Shown one piece after another: positions 1-12,204 of a stretch of 64,000 nt of DNA. A program made the position numbers and the translations under genes. Origin of the DNA: Euonymus europaeus (Eukaryota; Streptophyta; Magnoliopsida; Celastrales; Celastraceae); NCBI GenBank assembly GCA_963580455.1, contig OY756967.1:11616501-11680500 (forward strand), given 5' to 3'. Under the pieces are notes generated by a model. The model was not told the origin of the DNA. It did not search any database and saw nothing but the letters and a program-made list of their open reading frames with translations. Each line of letters begins with the position of its first letter. Position 1 is the first letter of the stretch.

Positions 1-160
1 TCTTCTATGTTAGATTTTATGAAAATGAGCTTCCAGGATTATTTCGATACCAAAACACCAACTTTCTATGACAAATGGACAAAACCGTTAAAAGCAACTC
101 CATAGCGAGAGTTGAGCAACTTCGGACAATCAAAGTTGCTCGTTGTACAATTTATATTGT

Positions 161-320
161 TCTACTAAGTCAAATTTTACGACTATAAGCTTTCAAGATT
201 ATTTCGATGCCAAAACATTAACTTTCTATGAAAAATGGACAAAACCGTTAAAAGCTCCTCCATAGAAAGAGTTGAGCAACTTCAGACTATCAAAGTTGCT
301 CGGTGTACACTTTTTATTGT
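161..320. repeat. Reference type B monomer (160 bp, HindIII-bearing)
   Basis: The second main class differs from A in linked blocks. It is preceded by a tttatattgt junction, begins tctactaagtcaaatttt, continues with ga(g/c)tataagctt(t/c)caagatt, and has cattaac where A has caccaac. Many B copies further right also have acaaaactgtt and are followed by gaaagagttgagcatcttcgg. Because aagctt occurs in nearly all B copies and almost no A copies, HindIII should release multiples of 160 bp set by the distance between B copies. The linkage of several diagnostic sites shows that A and B are old separate subfamilies and not random mutation of one sequence. Confidence 0.93.
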
Positions 321-480
321 TCTTCTATGTTAAATTTTACGAAAATCAGCTTCCGGGGTTATTTCGATGCCAAAACACCAACTTTCTATGACAAATGGAC
401 AAAACCGTTAAAAGCTCCTCCATAGAGAGAGTTGAGCAAGTTCGGACTATCAAAGTTGCTCGGTGTACACTTTTTATTGT

Positions 481-640
481 TCTTCTATGTTAAATTTTAC
501 GAAAATCAGCTTCCGGGATTATTTCGATGCCAAAACACCAACTTTCTATGACAAATGGACAAAACCGTTAAAAGCCCCTCCATAGAGAGAGTTGAGCAAC
601 TTCGGACTATCAAAGTTGCTCGGTGTACACTTTTTATTGT
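481..640. repeat. Reference type A monomer (160 bp)
   Basis: Representative of the commonest class. In order it holds an AT-rich segment (tcttctatgttaaattttac), gaaaatnagctt with no HindIII site, atttcgatgccaaaacaccaac, a run of A-tracts (acaaatgg, acaaaacc, ttaaaagc), a short GA run (atagagagag), the dyad gagcaacttcg/caaagttgctc, and the palindrome gtgtacac followed by tttttattgt. Common A sub-variants have gcttccagg, gcttccgggg or gcttgcacg after gaaaatga. A recurrent sub-variant has acaaatagac in place of acaaatggac together with ttaaaaacacc. Confidence 0.95.
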
Positions 641-2352
641 TCTTCTATGTTAAATTATACGAAAATGAGCTTCCAGGATTATTTCGATGCCAAAACACCA
701 ACTTTCTATGACAAATGGACAAAACCGTTAGAAGCTCCTCCATAGAGGGAATTGAGCAACTTCGGACAATCAATGTCGCTCGGTGTACACTTTTTATTGT
801 TCTTTAATGTTAAATTTTACGAAAATGAGCTTCCACGATTATTTCGATGCCAAAACACCAACTTTCTATGACAAATAGACAAAACAGTTAAAAACACCTC
901 CATAGAGAGAGTTGAGCAACTTCGGACAATCAATGTTGCTCGGTGTACACTTTTTATTGTTCTTTTATGTTAAATTTTACGAAAATGAGCTTGCACGATT
1001 ATTTCAATGCCAAAACACCAACTTTCTATGACAAATGGACAAAACCGTTAAAAGCACTTCCATAGCGAGGGTTGAGCAACTTCGGACAATCAAAGTTGCT
1101 CGGTGTACAATTTATATTGTTCTACTAAGTCAAATTTTACGAGTATAAGCTTTCAAGATTATTTCGATGCCAAAACATTAACTTTCTATGACAAATGGAC
1201 AAAACCGTTAAAAGCTCCTCCATAGAGGGAGTTGAGCAACTTTGGACAATCAAAGTTGCTCGGTGTACACTTTTTATTGTTCTTTTATGTTAAATTTTAC
1301 GAAAATGAGCTTGCACGATTATTTCGATGCCAAAATACCAACTTTCTATGACAAATAGACAAAACCTTTAAAAGCTCTTCCATAGAGAGAGTTGAGCAAC
1401 TTCAGACTATCAAAGTTGCTCGGTGTACACTTTTTATTGTTCTTCTATGCTAAATTTTACTAAAATGAGCTTCCGGGGTTATTTCGATGCCAAAACACCA
1501 ACTTTCTATGACAAATGGACAAAACCGTTAAAAGCACCTCCATAGCGAGAGTTGAGCAACTTCAGACAATCAAAGTTGCTCGGTGTACAATTTATATTTT
1601 CTACTAAGTCAAATTTTACGAGTATAAGCTTTCAAGATTATTTCGATGCCAAAACATTAACTTTCTATGACAAATGGACAAAACCGTTAAAAGCTCTTCC
1701 ATAGAAAGAGTTGAGCAACTTCGGACAATCAAAGTTGCTCGGTGTACACTTTTTATTGTTCTTTTATGTTAAATTTTACGAAAATGAGCTTGCACGATTA
1801 TTTGGATGCCAAAACACCAACTTTCTATGACAAATAGACAAAACCGTTAAAAACACCTCCATAGAGAGAGTTGAGCATCTTCGGACAATCAAAGTTGCTC
1901 GGTGTACACTTTTTATTGTTCTTTTATGTTAAATTTTACGAAAATGAGCTTCCAGGATTATTTCGATGCCAAAACACCAACTTTCTATGACAAATGGACA
2001 AAACCGTTAAAAGCTCTTCCATAGGGAGAGTTTAGCAACTTCGGACTATCAAAGTTGCTCGGTGTACACTTTATATTGTTCTACTAAGTCAAATTTTACG
2101 AGTATAAGCTTCCAAGATTATTTCGATGCCAAAACATTAACTTTCTATGACAAATGGACAAAACTGTTAAAAGCACCTCCATAGAGAGAGTTGAGCATCT
2201 TCGGACAATCAAAGTTGCTCGGTGTACACTTTTTATTGTTCTTTTATGTTAAATTTTACGAAAATGAGCTTCCAGGATTATTTCGATGACAAAACAGCAA
2301 CTTTCTATGACAAATGGACAAAACCGTTAAAAGCTCCTCCATAGAGAGAGTT

Positions 2353-2380
2353 GAGCAACTTCGGACTATCGAAGTTGCTC
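2353..2380. other. Perfect 11-bp dyad in the monomer (representative)
   Basis: GAGCAACTTCG, a 6-nt spacer gactat, then CGAAGTTGCTC. The arms are exact reverse complements. The same perfect form occurs at 13259-13286, 41411-41438, 62009-62036 and many other places, usually in the monomer preceding ttattatt. The commonest monomers have caaag in the right arm (one mismatch), and those with gagcatcttcgg carry a second. Nested in the left side is GTTGAGCAAC, itself a 4-bp stem with a 2-nt spacer. Confidence 0.93.
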
Positions 2381-3959
2381 GGTGTAAACTTTTAATTATT
2401 CTTCTATGTTAGATTTTATGAAAATGAGCTTCCAGGATTATTTCGATGCCAAAACACCAACTTTCTATGACAAATGGACAAAACCGTTAAAAGCAACTCC
2501 ATAGCGAGAGTTGAGCAACTTCGGACAATCAAAGTTGCTCGTTGTACAATTTATATTGTTCTACTAAGTCAAATTTTCCGACTATAAGCTTTCAAGATTA
2601 TTTCGATGCCAAAACATTAACTTTCTATGAAAAATGGACAAAACCGTTAAAAGCTCCTCCATAGAGAGAGTTGAGCATCTTCGGACAATCAAAGTTGCTC
2701 GGTGTACACTTTTTATTGTTCTTTTATGTTAAATTTTATGAAAATGAGCTTGCACGATTATTTGGATGCCAAAACAGCAACTTTCTATGACAAATAGACA
2801 AAACCGTTAAAAACACCTCCATAGAGAGAGTTGAGCAACTTCGGACAATCAATGTTGCTCGGTGTACACTTTTTATTGTTCTTTTATGTTAAATTTTACG
2901 AAAATGAGCTTCCACGATTATTTCGATGCCAAAACACCAACTTTCTTTGACAAATGGACAAAACCGTTAAAAGCCCTTTCATAGAGAGAGTTTAGCAACT
3001 TCGGACTATCAAAGTTGCTCGTTGTACACTTTATATTGTTTTACTAAGTCAAATTTTATGAGTATAAGCTTCCAAGATTATTTTGATGCCAAAACATTAA
3101 CTTTCTATGACAAATGGACAAAACTGTTAAAAGCACCTCCATAGAAAGAGTTGAGCATCTTCGGACAATCAAAGTTGCTCGGTGTACACTTTTTATTGTT
3201 CTTTTATGTTAAATTTTACTAAAATGAGCTTCCAGGATTATTTCGATGCCAAAACACCGACTTTCTATGACAAATGGACAAAACCGTTAAAAGCTCCTCC
3301 ATAGAGAGAGTTGAGCAACTTCAGACTATCGAAGTTGCTCGGTGTACACTTTTTATTATTCTTCTATGTTAAATTTTATGAAAATGAGCTTCCAGGATTA
3401 TTTCGATGCCAAAACACCAACTTTCTATGACAAATGGACAAAACCGTTAAAAGCACCTCCATAGCGAGAGTTGAGCAACTTCGGACTATCAAAGTTGCTC
3501 GGTGTACACTTTATATTGTTCTACTATGTCAAATTTTATGAGTATAAGCTTCCAAGATTATTTCGATGCCAAAACATTAACTTTCTATGACAAATGGACA
3601 AAACTGTTGAAAGCAACTCCATAGAAAGAGTTGAGCATTTTCGGACAACTAAAGTTGCTCGGTGTACACTTTTTATTGTTCTTTTTATGTTAAATTTTAC
3701 GAAAATGAGCTTGCACGATTATTTCGATGCCAAAACACCAACTTTCTATGACAAATGGAATAAACCGTTAAAAGCTTTTCCATAGAGAGAGTTTAGCAAC
3801 TTCGGACTATCAAAGTTGCTCGGTGTACACTTTATATTGTTTTACTAAGTCAAATTTTATGAGTATAAGCTTCCAAGATTATTTCGATGCCAAAACATTA
3901 ACTTTCTATGACAAATGGACAAAACTGTTAAAAGCACCACCATAGAAAGAGTTGAGCAT

Positions 3960-5557
3960 CTTCGGACAATCAAAGTTGCTCGGTGTACACTTTTTATTGT
4001 TCTTTTATGTTAAATTTTACGAAAATGAGCTTCCAGGATTATTTCGATGCCAAAACACCAACTTTCTATGACAAATGGACAAAACCGTTAAAAGCTCTTC
4101 CATAGAGAGAGTTTAGCAACTTCGGACTATCAAAGTTGCTCGGTGTACACTTTATATTGTTCTACTAAGTCAAATTTTACGAGTATAAGCTTCCAAGATT
4201 ATTTCGATGCCATAACATTAACTTTCTATGACAAATGGACAAAACTGTTAAAAGCACCTCCATAGAAAGAGTTGAGCATCTTCGGACAATCAAAGTTGCT
4301 CGGTGTACACTTTTTATTGTTCTTTTATGTTAAATTTTACTAAAATGAGCTTCCAGGATTATTTCGATGCCAAAATACCGACTTTCTATGACAAATGGAC
4401 GAAACCTTTAAAAGCTCCTCCATAGAGAGAGTTGAGCAACTTCAGACTATCGAAGTTGCTCGGTGTGCACTTTTTATTATTCTTCTATGTTAAATTTTAT
4501 GAAAATGAGCTTCCAGGATTATTTCGATGCCAAAACACCAACTTTCTATGACAAATGGACAAAACCGTTAAAAGCACCTCCATAGCTAGAGTTGAGCAAC
4601 TTCGGACTATCAAAGTTGCTCGGTGTACACTTTATATTGTTCTACTAAGTCAAATTTTATGAGTATAAGCTTCCAAGATTATTTCGATGCCAAAACATTA
4701 ACTTTCTATGAAAAATGGACAAAACTGTTAAAAGCACCTCCATAGAAAGAGTTGAGCATCCTCGGACAATCAAAGTTGCTCGGTGTACACTTTTTATTGT
4801 TCTTTTTATGTTAAATTTTACGAAAATGAGCTTCCAGGATTATTTCGATGCCAAAACACCAACTTTCTATGACAAATGGACAAAACCGTTAAAAGCTCTT
4901 CCATAGAGAGAGTTTAGCAACTTCGGACTATCGAAGTTGCTCGGTGTACACTTTATATTGTTCTACTAAGTCAAATTTTACGAGTATAAGCTTCCAAGAT
5001 TATTTCGATGCCAAAACATTAACTTTCTATGACAAATGGACAAAACTGTTAAAAACACCTCCATAGAAAGAGTTGAGCATCTTCGGATAATCAAAGTTGC
5101 TCGGTGTACACTTTTTATTGTTCTTTTATGTTAAATTTTACGAAAATGAGCTTCCAGGATTATTTCGATGCCAAAACACCAACTTTCTATGACAAATGGA
5201 AAAACCCTTTTAAGCTCCTCCATAGAGAGAGTTGAGCATCTTCGGACTATCGAAGTTGCTCGGTGTACAGTTTTTATTATTCTTCTATATTAAATTTTAC
5301 GAAAATGAGCTTCCAAGATTATTTCGATGCCAAAACACCAACTTTCTATGACAAATAGACAAAGCCGTTAAAAACACCTCCATAGAGAGTTGAGCAACTT
5401 CGGACATTCAAAGTTGCTCGGTATACAATTTATATTGTTCTACTAAGTCAAATTTTACGAGTATAAGCTTTCAAGATTATTTCGATGCCAAAACACTAAC
5501 TTTCTATGACAAATGGACAAAACCGTTAAAAGCTCCTCCATAGAAAGAGTTGTGCAA
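3960..5557. repeat. 10-monomer block, copy 1 of 2 (1598 bp)
   Basis: Rare variants here recur 1598 bp downstream: catagctagagttg (4583 and 6181), a T insertion in tctttttatg (4801 and 6399), aaaaaccctttt followed by aagctcc, and a 2-bp loss giving catagagagttgag near 5383. The unit is ten monomers minus 2 bp. Differences seen between copies include actatc versus acaatc near 4131/5729, aaatacc versus aaacacc near 4376/5974, and gagcatc versus gagcaac near 5238/6836. Confidence 0.88.
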
Positions 5558-7228
5558 CTTCGGACAATCAAAGTTGCTCGGTGTACACTTTTTATTGTTC
5601 TTTTATGTTAAATTTTACGAAAATGAGCTTCCAGGATTATTTCGATGCCAAAACACCAACTTTCTATGACAAATGGACAAAACCGTTAAAAGCTCTTCCA
5701 TAGAGAGAGTTTAGCAACTTCGGACAATCAAAGTTGCTCGGTGTACACTTTATATTGTTCTACTAAGTCAAATTTTACGAGTATAAGCTTCCAAGATTAT
5801 TTCGATGCCATAACATTAACTTTCTATGACAAATGGACAAAACTGTTAAAAGCACCTCCATAGAAAGAGTTGAGCATCTTCGGACAATCAAAGTTGCTCG
5901 GTGTACACTTTTTATTGTTCTTTTATGTTAAATTTTACTAAAATGAGCTTCCAGGATTATTTCGATGCCAAAACACCGACTTTCTATGACAAATGGACGA
6001 AACCTTTAAAAGCTCCTCCATAGAGAGAGTTGAGCAACTTCAGACTATCGAAGTTGCTCGGTGTGCACTTTTTATTATTCTTCTATGTTAAATTTTATGA
6101 AAATGAGCTTCCAGGATTATTTCGATGCCAAAACACCAACTTTCTATGACAAATGGACAAAACCGTTAAAAGCACCTCCATAGCTAGAGTTGAGCAACTT
6201 CGGACTATCAAAGTTGCTCGGTGTACACTTTATATTGTTCTACTAAGTCAAATTTTATGAGTATAAGCTTCCAAGATTATTTCGATGCCAAAACATTAAC
6301 TTTCTATGAAAAATGGACAAAACTGTTAAAAGCACCTCCATAGAAAGAGTTGAGCATCCTCGGACAATCAAAGTTGCTCGGTGTACACTTTTTATTGTTC
6401 TTTTTATGTTAAATTTTACGAAAATGAGCTTCCAGGATTATTTCGATGCCAAAACACCAACTTTCTATGACAAATGGACAAAACCGTTAAAAGCTCTTCC
6501 ATAGAGAGAGTTTAGCAACTTCGGACTATCGAAGTTGCTCGGTGTACACTTTATATTGTTCTACTAAGTCAAATTTTACGAGTATAAGCTTCCAAGATTA
6601 TTTCGATGCCAAAACATTAACTTTCTATGACAAATGGACAAAACTGTTAAAAACACCTCCATAGAAAGAGTTGAGCATCTTCGGATAATCAAAGTTGCTC
6701 GGTGTACACTTTTTATTGTTCTTTTATGTTAAATTTTACGAAAATGAGCTTCCAGGATTATTTCGATGCCAAAACACCAACTTTCTATGACAAATGGAAA
6801 AACCCTTTTAAGCTCCTCCATAGAGAGAGTTGAGCAACTTCGGACTATCGAAGTTGCTCGGTGTACAGTTTTTATTATTCTTCTATATTAAATTTTACGA
6901 AAATGAGCTTCCAAGATTATTTCGATGCCAAAACACCAACTTTCTATGACAAATAGACAAAGCCGTTAAAAACACCTCCATAGAGAGTTGAGCAACTTCG
7001 GACATTCAAAGTTGCTCGGTATACAATTTATATTGTTCTACTAAGTCAAATTTTACGAGTATAAGCTTTCAAGATTATTTCGATGCCAAAACACTAACTT
7101 TCTATGACAAATGGACAAAACCGTTAAAAGCTCCTCCATAGAAAGAGTTGTGCAACTTCGGACAATCAAAGTTGCTCGGTGTACACTTTTTATTGTTCTT
7201 TTATGTTAAATTTTACGAAAATGAGCTT
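5558..7228. repeat. 10-monomer block, copy 2 of 2
   Basis: Tandem partner of the block immediately upstream, offset 1598 bp. Similarity stops just after gaaaatgagctt near 7228, where this copy continues gcacgattg and the upstream sequence ccaggatta. The shared odd indels make a direct duplication certain. The breakpoint cannot be placed more exactly inside the repeat. Confidence 0.87.
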
Positions 7229-7745
7229 GCACGATTGTTTCGATGCCAAAACACCAACTTTCTATGACAAATAGACAAAGCCGTTAAAAACACCTCCATA
7301 GAGAGTGTTGAGCAACTTCGGACAATCAATGTTGCTCGGTGTACACTTTTTATTGTTCTTTTATGTTAAATTTTACGAAAATGATCTTGCACGATTATTT
7401 CGATGCCAAAACACCAACTTTCTATGACAAATGAACAAAACCGTTAAAAGCTCTTCCATAGAGAGAGTTTAGCAACTTCGGACTATCAAAGTTGCTCGGT
7501 GTACACTTTTTATTGTTCTTTTATGTTAAATTTTACGAAAATGAGCTTCCAGGATTATTTCGATGCCAAAACACCAACTTTCTATGACAAATGGACAAAA
7601 CCGTTAAAAGCTCCTCCATAGAGAGAGTTTAGCAACTTCGGACAATCAAAGTTGCTCGGTGTACACTTTTTATTGTTCTTTTATGTTAAATTTTACGAAA
7701 ATGAGCTTCCAGGATTATTTCGATGCCAAAACACCAACTTTCTAT

Positions 7746-7761
7746 GACAAATGGACAAATG
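7746..7761. repeat. 8-bp slippage duplication (gacaaatg x2)
   Basis: The normal ctatgacaaatggacaaaa reads here with gacaaatg twice, adding 8 bp to one monomer. The same monomer also has the rare aaaatcgtgaaaagc. It is a unique event in the window and lengthens the frame read through this copy. Confidence 0.9.
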
Positions 7762-9494
7762 GACAAAATCGTGAAAAGCTCTTCCATAGAGAGAGTTTAG
7801 CAACTTCGGACTATCAAAGTTGCTCGGTGTACACTTTATATTGTTCTTCTAAGTCAAATTTTACGAGTATAAGCTTCCAAGATTATTTCGATGCCAAAAC
7901 ATTAACTTTCTATGACAAATGGACAAAACTGTTAAAAGCACCTCCATAGAAAGAGTGGAGCATCTTCGGACAATCAAAATTGCTCGGTGTACACTTTTTA
8001 TTGTTCTTTTATGTTAAATTTTACGAAAATGAGCTTCCAGGATTATTTCGATGCCAAAACACCAACTTTCTATGACAAATGGACAAAACCGTTAAAAGCT
8101 CTTCCATAGAGAGAGTTTAGCAACTTCAGACTATCAAAGTTGCTCGGTGTACACTTTATATTGTTCTACTAAGTCAAATTTTACGAGTATAAGCTTCCAA
8201 GAATATTTCGATGCCAAAACATTAACTTTCTATGACAAATGGACAAAACTGTTAAAAGCTCCTCCATAGAAAGAGTTGAGCATCTTCGGACAATCAAAGT
8301 TGCTCGGTGTACACTTTTTATTGTTCTTTTATGTTAAATTTTTCGAAAATGAGCTTCCAGGATTATTTCGATGCCAAAACATCAACTTTCTATGACAAAT
8401 GGACAAAACCGTTAAAAGCTCCTCCATAGAAAGAGTTGAGCAACTTCGAACTATCGAAGTTGCTCAGTGTACACTTTTTATTATTCTTCTATGTTAAATT
8501 TTATGAAAATGAGCTTCCAGGATTATTTCGATGCCAAAACACCAACTTTCTATGACAAATGGACAAAACCGTTAAAAGCACCTCCATAGCGAGAGTTGAG
8601 CAACTTCAGACATTCAAAGTTGCTCGGTGTACAATTTATATTTTTCTACTAAGTCAAATTTTACGAGTATAAGCTTTCAAGATTATTTCAATGCCAAAAC
8701 ACTAACTTTCTATGACAAATGGACAAAACCGTTAAAAGCTCCTCCATAGAAAGAGTTGAGCAACTTCGGACAATCAAAGTTGCTCGGTGTACACTTTTTA
8801 TTTTTCTTTTATCTTAAATTTTACGAAAATGAGCTTGCACGATTATTTCGATGCCAAAACACCAACTTTCTATGACAAATAGACAAAACCGTTAAAAACA
8901 CCTCCATAGAGAGAGTTGAGCAACTTCGGACAATCAATGTTGCTCGGTGTACACTTTTTATTGTTGTTTTATGTTAAATTTTACGAAAATGAGCTTGCAC
9001 GATTATTTCGATGCCAAAACACCAACTTTCTATGACAAATGGACAAAACCGTTAAAAGCTCTTCCATAGAGAGAGTTTAGCAACTTCGGACTATCAAAGT
9101 TGCTCGGTGTATACTTTATATTGTTCTACTAAGTCAAATTTTACGAGTATAAGCTTCCAAGATTATTTTGATGTCAAAACATTAACTTTCTATGACAAAT
9201 GGACAAAACTGTTAAAAGCACCACCATAGAAAGAGTTGAGCATCTTCGGACAATCAAAGTTGCTCGGTGTACACTTTTTATTGTTCTTTTATGTTAAATT
9301 TTACGAAAATGAGCTTCCATGATTATTTTGATGCCAAAACACCAACTTTCTATGACAAATGGACAAAACCGTTAAAAGCTCTTCCATAGGGAGAGTTTAG
9401 CAACTTCGGACTATCAAAGTTGCTTGGTGTACAATTTATATTGTTCTACTAAGTCAAATTTTACGAGTATAAGTTTCCAAGATTATTTCGATGC

Positions 9495-9536
9495 CAAAAC
9501 ATTAACTTTCTATGACAAAACATTAACTTTCTATGA
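9495..9536. repeat. 21-bp tandem duplication inside a B monomer
   Basis: The 21-mer starting caaaacattaac and ending tctatga occurs twice in direct succession (9495-9515 and 9516-9536), giving one monomer of 181 bp. The copies are identical, so it is recent. It was not seen elsewhere in the window. Confidence 0.92.
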
Positions 9537-12204
9537 CAAATGGACAAAACTGTTAAAAGCACCTCCATAGAAAGAGTTGAGCATCTTCGGACAATCAAAG
9601 TTGCTCGGTGTACACTTTTTATTGTTCTTTTATGTTAAATTTTACGAAAATGAGCTTCCAGGAATATTTCGATGCCAAAACACCAACTTTCTATGACAAA
9701 TGGACAAAACCATTAAAAGGTCCTCCATAGAGAGAGTTGAGCAACTTAGGACTATTGAAGTTGCTCGGTGTACACTTTTTATTATTCTTGTATGTTAAAT
9801 TTTATGAAAATGAGCTTCCACGATTATTTCGATGCCAAAACACCAACTTTCTATGACAAATGGACAAAACCGTTAAAAGCACCTCCATATCGAGAGTTGA
9901 GCAACTTCGGACAATCAAAGTTGCTCGGTGTTGAATTTATATTGTTCTACTAAGTCAAATTTTACGAGTATAAGCTTTCAAGATTATTTCGATGCCAAAA
10001 CATTAACTTTCTATGACAAATGGACAAAACCGTGAAAAGCTCCTCCATAGAAAGAGTTGAGCAACTTCGGACAATCAAAGTTGCAAGGTGTACACTTTTT
10101 ATTGTTCTTTTATGTTAAATTTTACGAAAATGAGCTTGTACGATTATTTCGATGCCAAAACACCAACTTTCTATGAAAAATGGACAAAACCGTTAAAAGC
10201 TCCTCCATAGAGTGAGTTGAGCAACTTCGGACTATCAAAAATGCTCGGTGTACACTTTTTATTATTCTTCTATGTTAAATTTTATGAAAATGAGCTTCCA
10301 GAATTATTTCGATGCCAAAACACCAACTTTCTATGACAAATGGACAAAACCGTTAAAAGCTCCTCCATAGAGAGAGTTGAGCAACTTCAGACTATCAAAG
10401 TTGCTCGGTGTACACTTTTTATTGTTCTTTTATGTTAAATTTTACGAAAATGAGCTTGCACGATTATTTCGATGCCAAAACACCAACTTTCTATGACAAA
10501 TAGACAAAATCGTTAAAAACACCTCCATAGAGAGAGTTGAGCAACTTCGGACAATCAATGTTGCTCGGTGTACACTTTTTATTGTTCTTTTATGTTAAAT
10601 TTTACGAAAATGAGCTTGCACGATTATTTCGATGCCAAAACAACAACTTTCTATGACAAATGGACAAAACTGTTAAAAGCTCTTCCATAGAGAGAGTTTA
10701 GCAACTTCGGACTATCAAAGTTGCTCGGTGTACACTTTATATTGTTCTACTAAGTCAAATTTTATGAGTATAAGCTTCCAAGATTATTTCGATGCCAAAA
10801 CATTAACTTTCTATGACAAATGCACAAAACAGTTAAAAGCACCTCCATAGAAAGAGTTGAACATCTTTGGACAATCAAAGTTGCTCGGTGTACACTTTTT
10901 ATTGTTCTTTTATGTTAAATTTTACGAAAATGAGCTTCCAGGATTATTTCGATGCCAAAACACCAACTTTCTATGACAAATGGACAAAACCGTTAAAAGC
11001 TCTTCCATAGAGAGAGTTTAGCAACTTCGGACTATCAAAGTTGCTCGGTGTACACTTTATATTGTTCTACTAAGTCAAATTTTACGAGTATAAGCTTCCA
11101 AGATTATTTCGATGCCAAAACATTAACTTTCTATGACAAATGGACAAAACTGTTAAAAGCACCTCCATAGAAAGAGTTGAGCATCTTAGGACAATCAAAG
11201 TTGCTCGGTGTACACTTTTTATTGTTCTTTTATGTTAAATTTTACGAAAATGAGCTTCCAGGATTATTTCGATGCCAAAACACCAACTTTCTATGACAAA
11301 TAGACAAAACCGTTAAAAACACTTCCATAGAGAGAGTTGAGCAACTTCGGACAATCAATGTTGCTCGGTGTACACTTTTTATTGTTCTTTTATTTTAAAT
11401 TTTACGAAAATGAGCTTGCACGATTATTTCGATGCCAAAACACCAACTTTCTATGAGAAATGGACAAAACCGTTAAAAGCCCTTCCATAGAAAGAGTTTA
11501 GCAACTTCGGACTATCAAAGTTCCTCGTTGTACACTTTATATTGTTTTACTAAGTCAAATTTTATGAGTATAAGCTTCCAAGATTATTTTGATGCCAAAA
11601 CATTAACTTTCTATGACAAATGGACAAAACTGTTAAAAGCACCTCCATAGAAAGAGTTGAGCATCTTCGGACAATCAAAGTTGCTCGGTGTACACTTTTT
11701 ATTGTTCTTTTATGTTAAATTTTACTAAAATGAGCTTCCAGGATTATTTCGATGCCAAAACACCGACTTTCTATGACAAATGGACGAAACCGTTAAAAGC
11801 TCCTCCATAGAGAGAGTTGAGCAACTTCAGACTATCAAAGTTGCTCGGTGTGCACTTTTTATTATACTTCTATGTTAAATTTTATGAAAATGAGCTTCCA
11901 GGATTATTTCGATGCCAAAACACCAACTTTCTATGACAAATGGACAAAACCGTTAAAAGCACCTCCATAGCGAGAGTTGAGCAACTTCGGACAATCAAAG
12001 ATGCTCGATGTACAATTTATATTGTTCTACTAAGTCAAATTTTACGAGTATAAGTTTTCAAGATTATTTCGATGCCAAAACACTAACTTTCTATGACAAA
12101 TGGACAAAACCGTTAAAAGCTCCTCCATAGAAAGAGTTGACCAACTTCGGACAATCAAAGTTGCTCGGTGTACACTTTTTATTGTTCTTTTATGTTAAAT
12201 TTTA

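Larger units (their letters stand above)
1..3959. repeat. Diverged A/B monomers with A-A-B trimer rhythm
   Basis: No gene is seen. B monomers start at about 1121, 1600, 2080, 2560, 3040 and 3520, so from roughly 1120 to 3680 the array repeats as A-A-B with a 480-bp period. Before that (321-1120) five A copies run together. Monomers at the very start (gttagattttatg near 10, cgactataagc near 180) reappear with the same rare variants near 2409 and 2579, an offset of about 2.4 kb, which points to an old 15-monomer duplication. Neighbouring copies differ at many positions, so this part looks less recently homogenised than the rest. Confidence 0.8.
7229..12204. repeat. Irregular A/B monomer mix
   Basis: No gene is seen. 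The region is entirely monomers, with B copies spaced at irregular multiples of 160 bp and no clean long-range duplication that I could follow. It holds two small slippage events (7746-7761 and 9495-9536) and isolated singletons such as aagttgcaaggtg near 10080. It reads as older, less homogenised satellite between two amplified blocks. Confidence 0.75.

Noticed and set aside
301..350. TATA-like and poly-T segments (tttatattgtt, tttttattgtt) as promoters or terminators
   Set aside because: They are part of the AT-rich monomer region, present hundreds of times with no downstream gene. No evidence separates them from composition.
421..480. CENP-B box in the monomer
   Set aside because: TTCGGACTATC matches the first half of the mammalian box pattern (TTCG, four bases, A), but the required CGGG in the second half is absent (AAAG or GAAG here). 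The other TTCG, in atttcgatgcc, lacks the following A.
720..780. GA-rich atagagagag as a microsatellite
   Set aside because: The run is only three to four GA units inside every monomer. It causes an occasional 2-bp indel (near 5383 and 6981) but is not an independent repeat.
3594..3785. Short open frames of 61-96 codons on the + strand (for example 3594-3785, 7659-7949, 15849-16052, 59518-59739)
   Set aside because: All are translations of the satellite monomer itself in one frame, they recur at repeat offsets, begin and end at repeat landmarks, and show no start context, domain or signal. Longer ones arise only from local indels or the type C change that remove the usual TAG.
9495..9536. 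Target-site duplication of a mobile element
   Set aside because: The 21-bp direct repeats are adjacent with nothing between them, which fits replication slippage and not an insertion.
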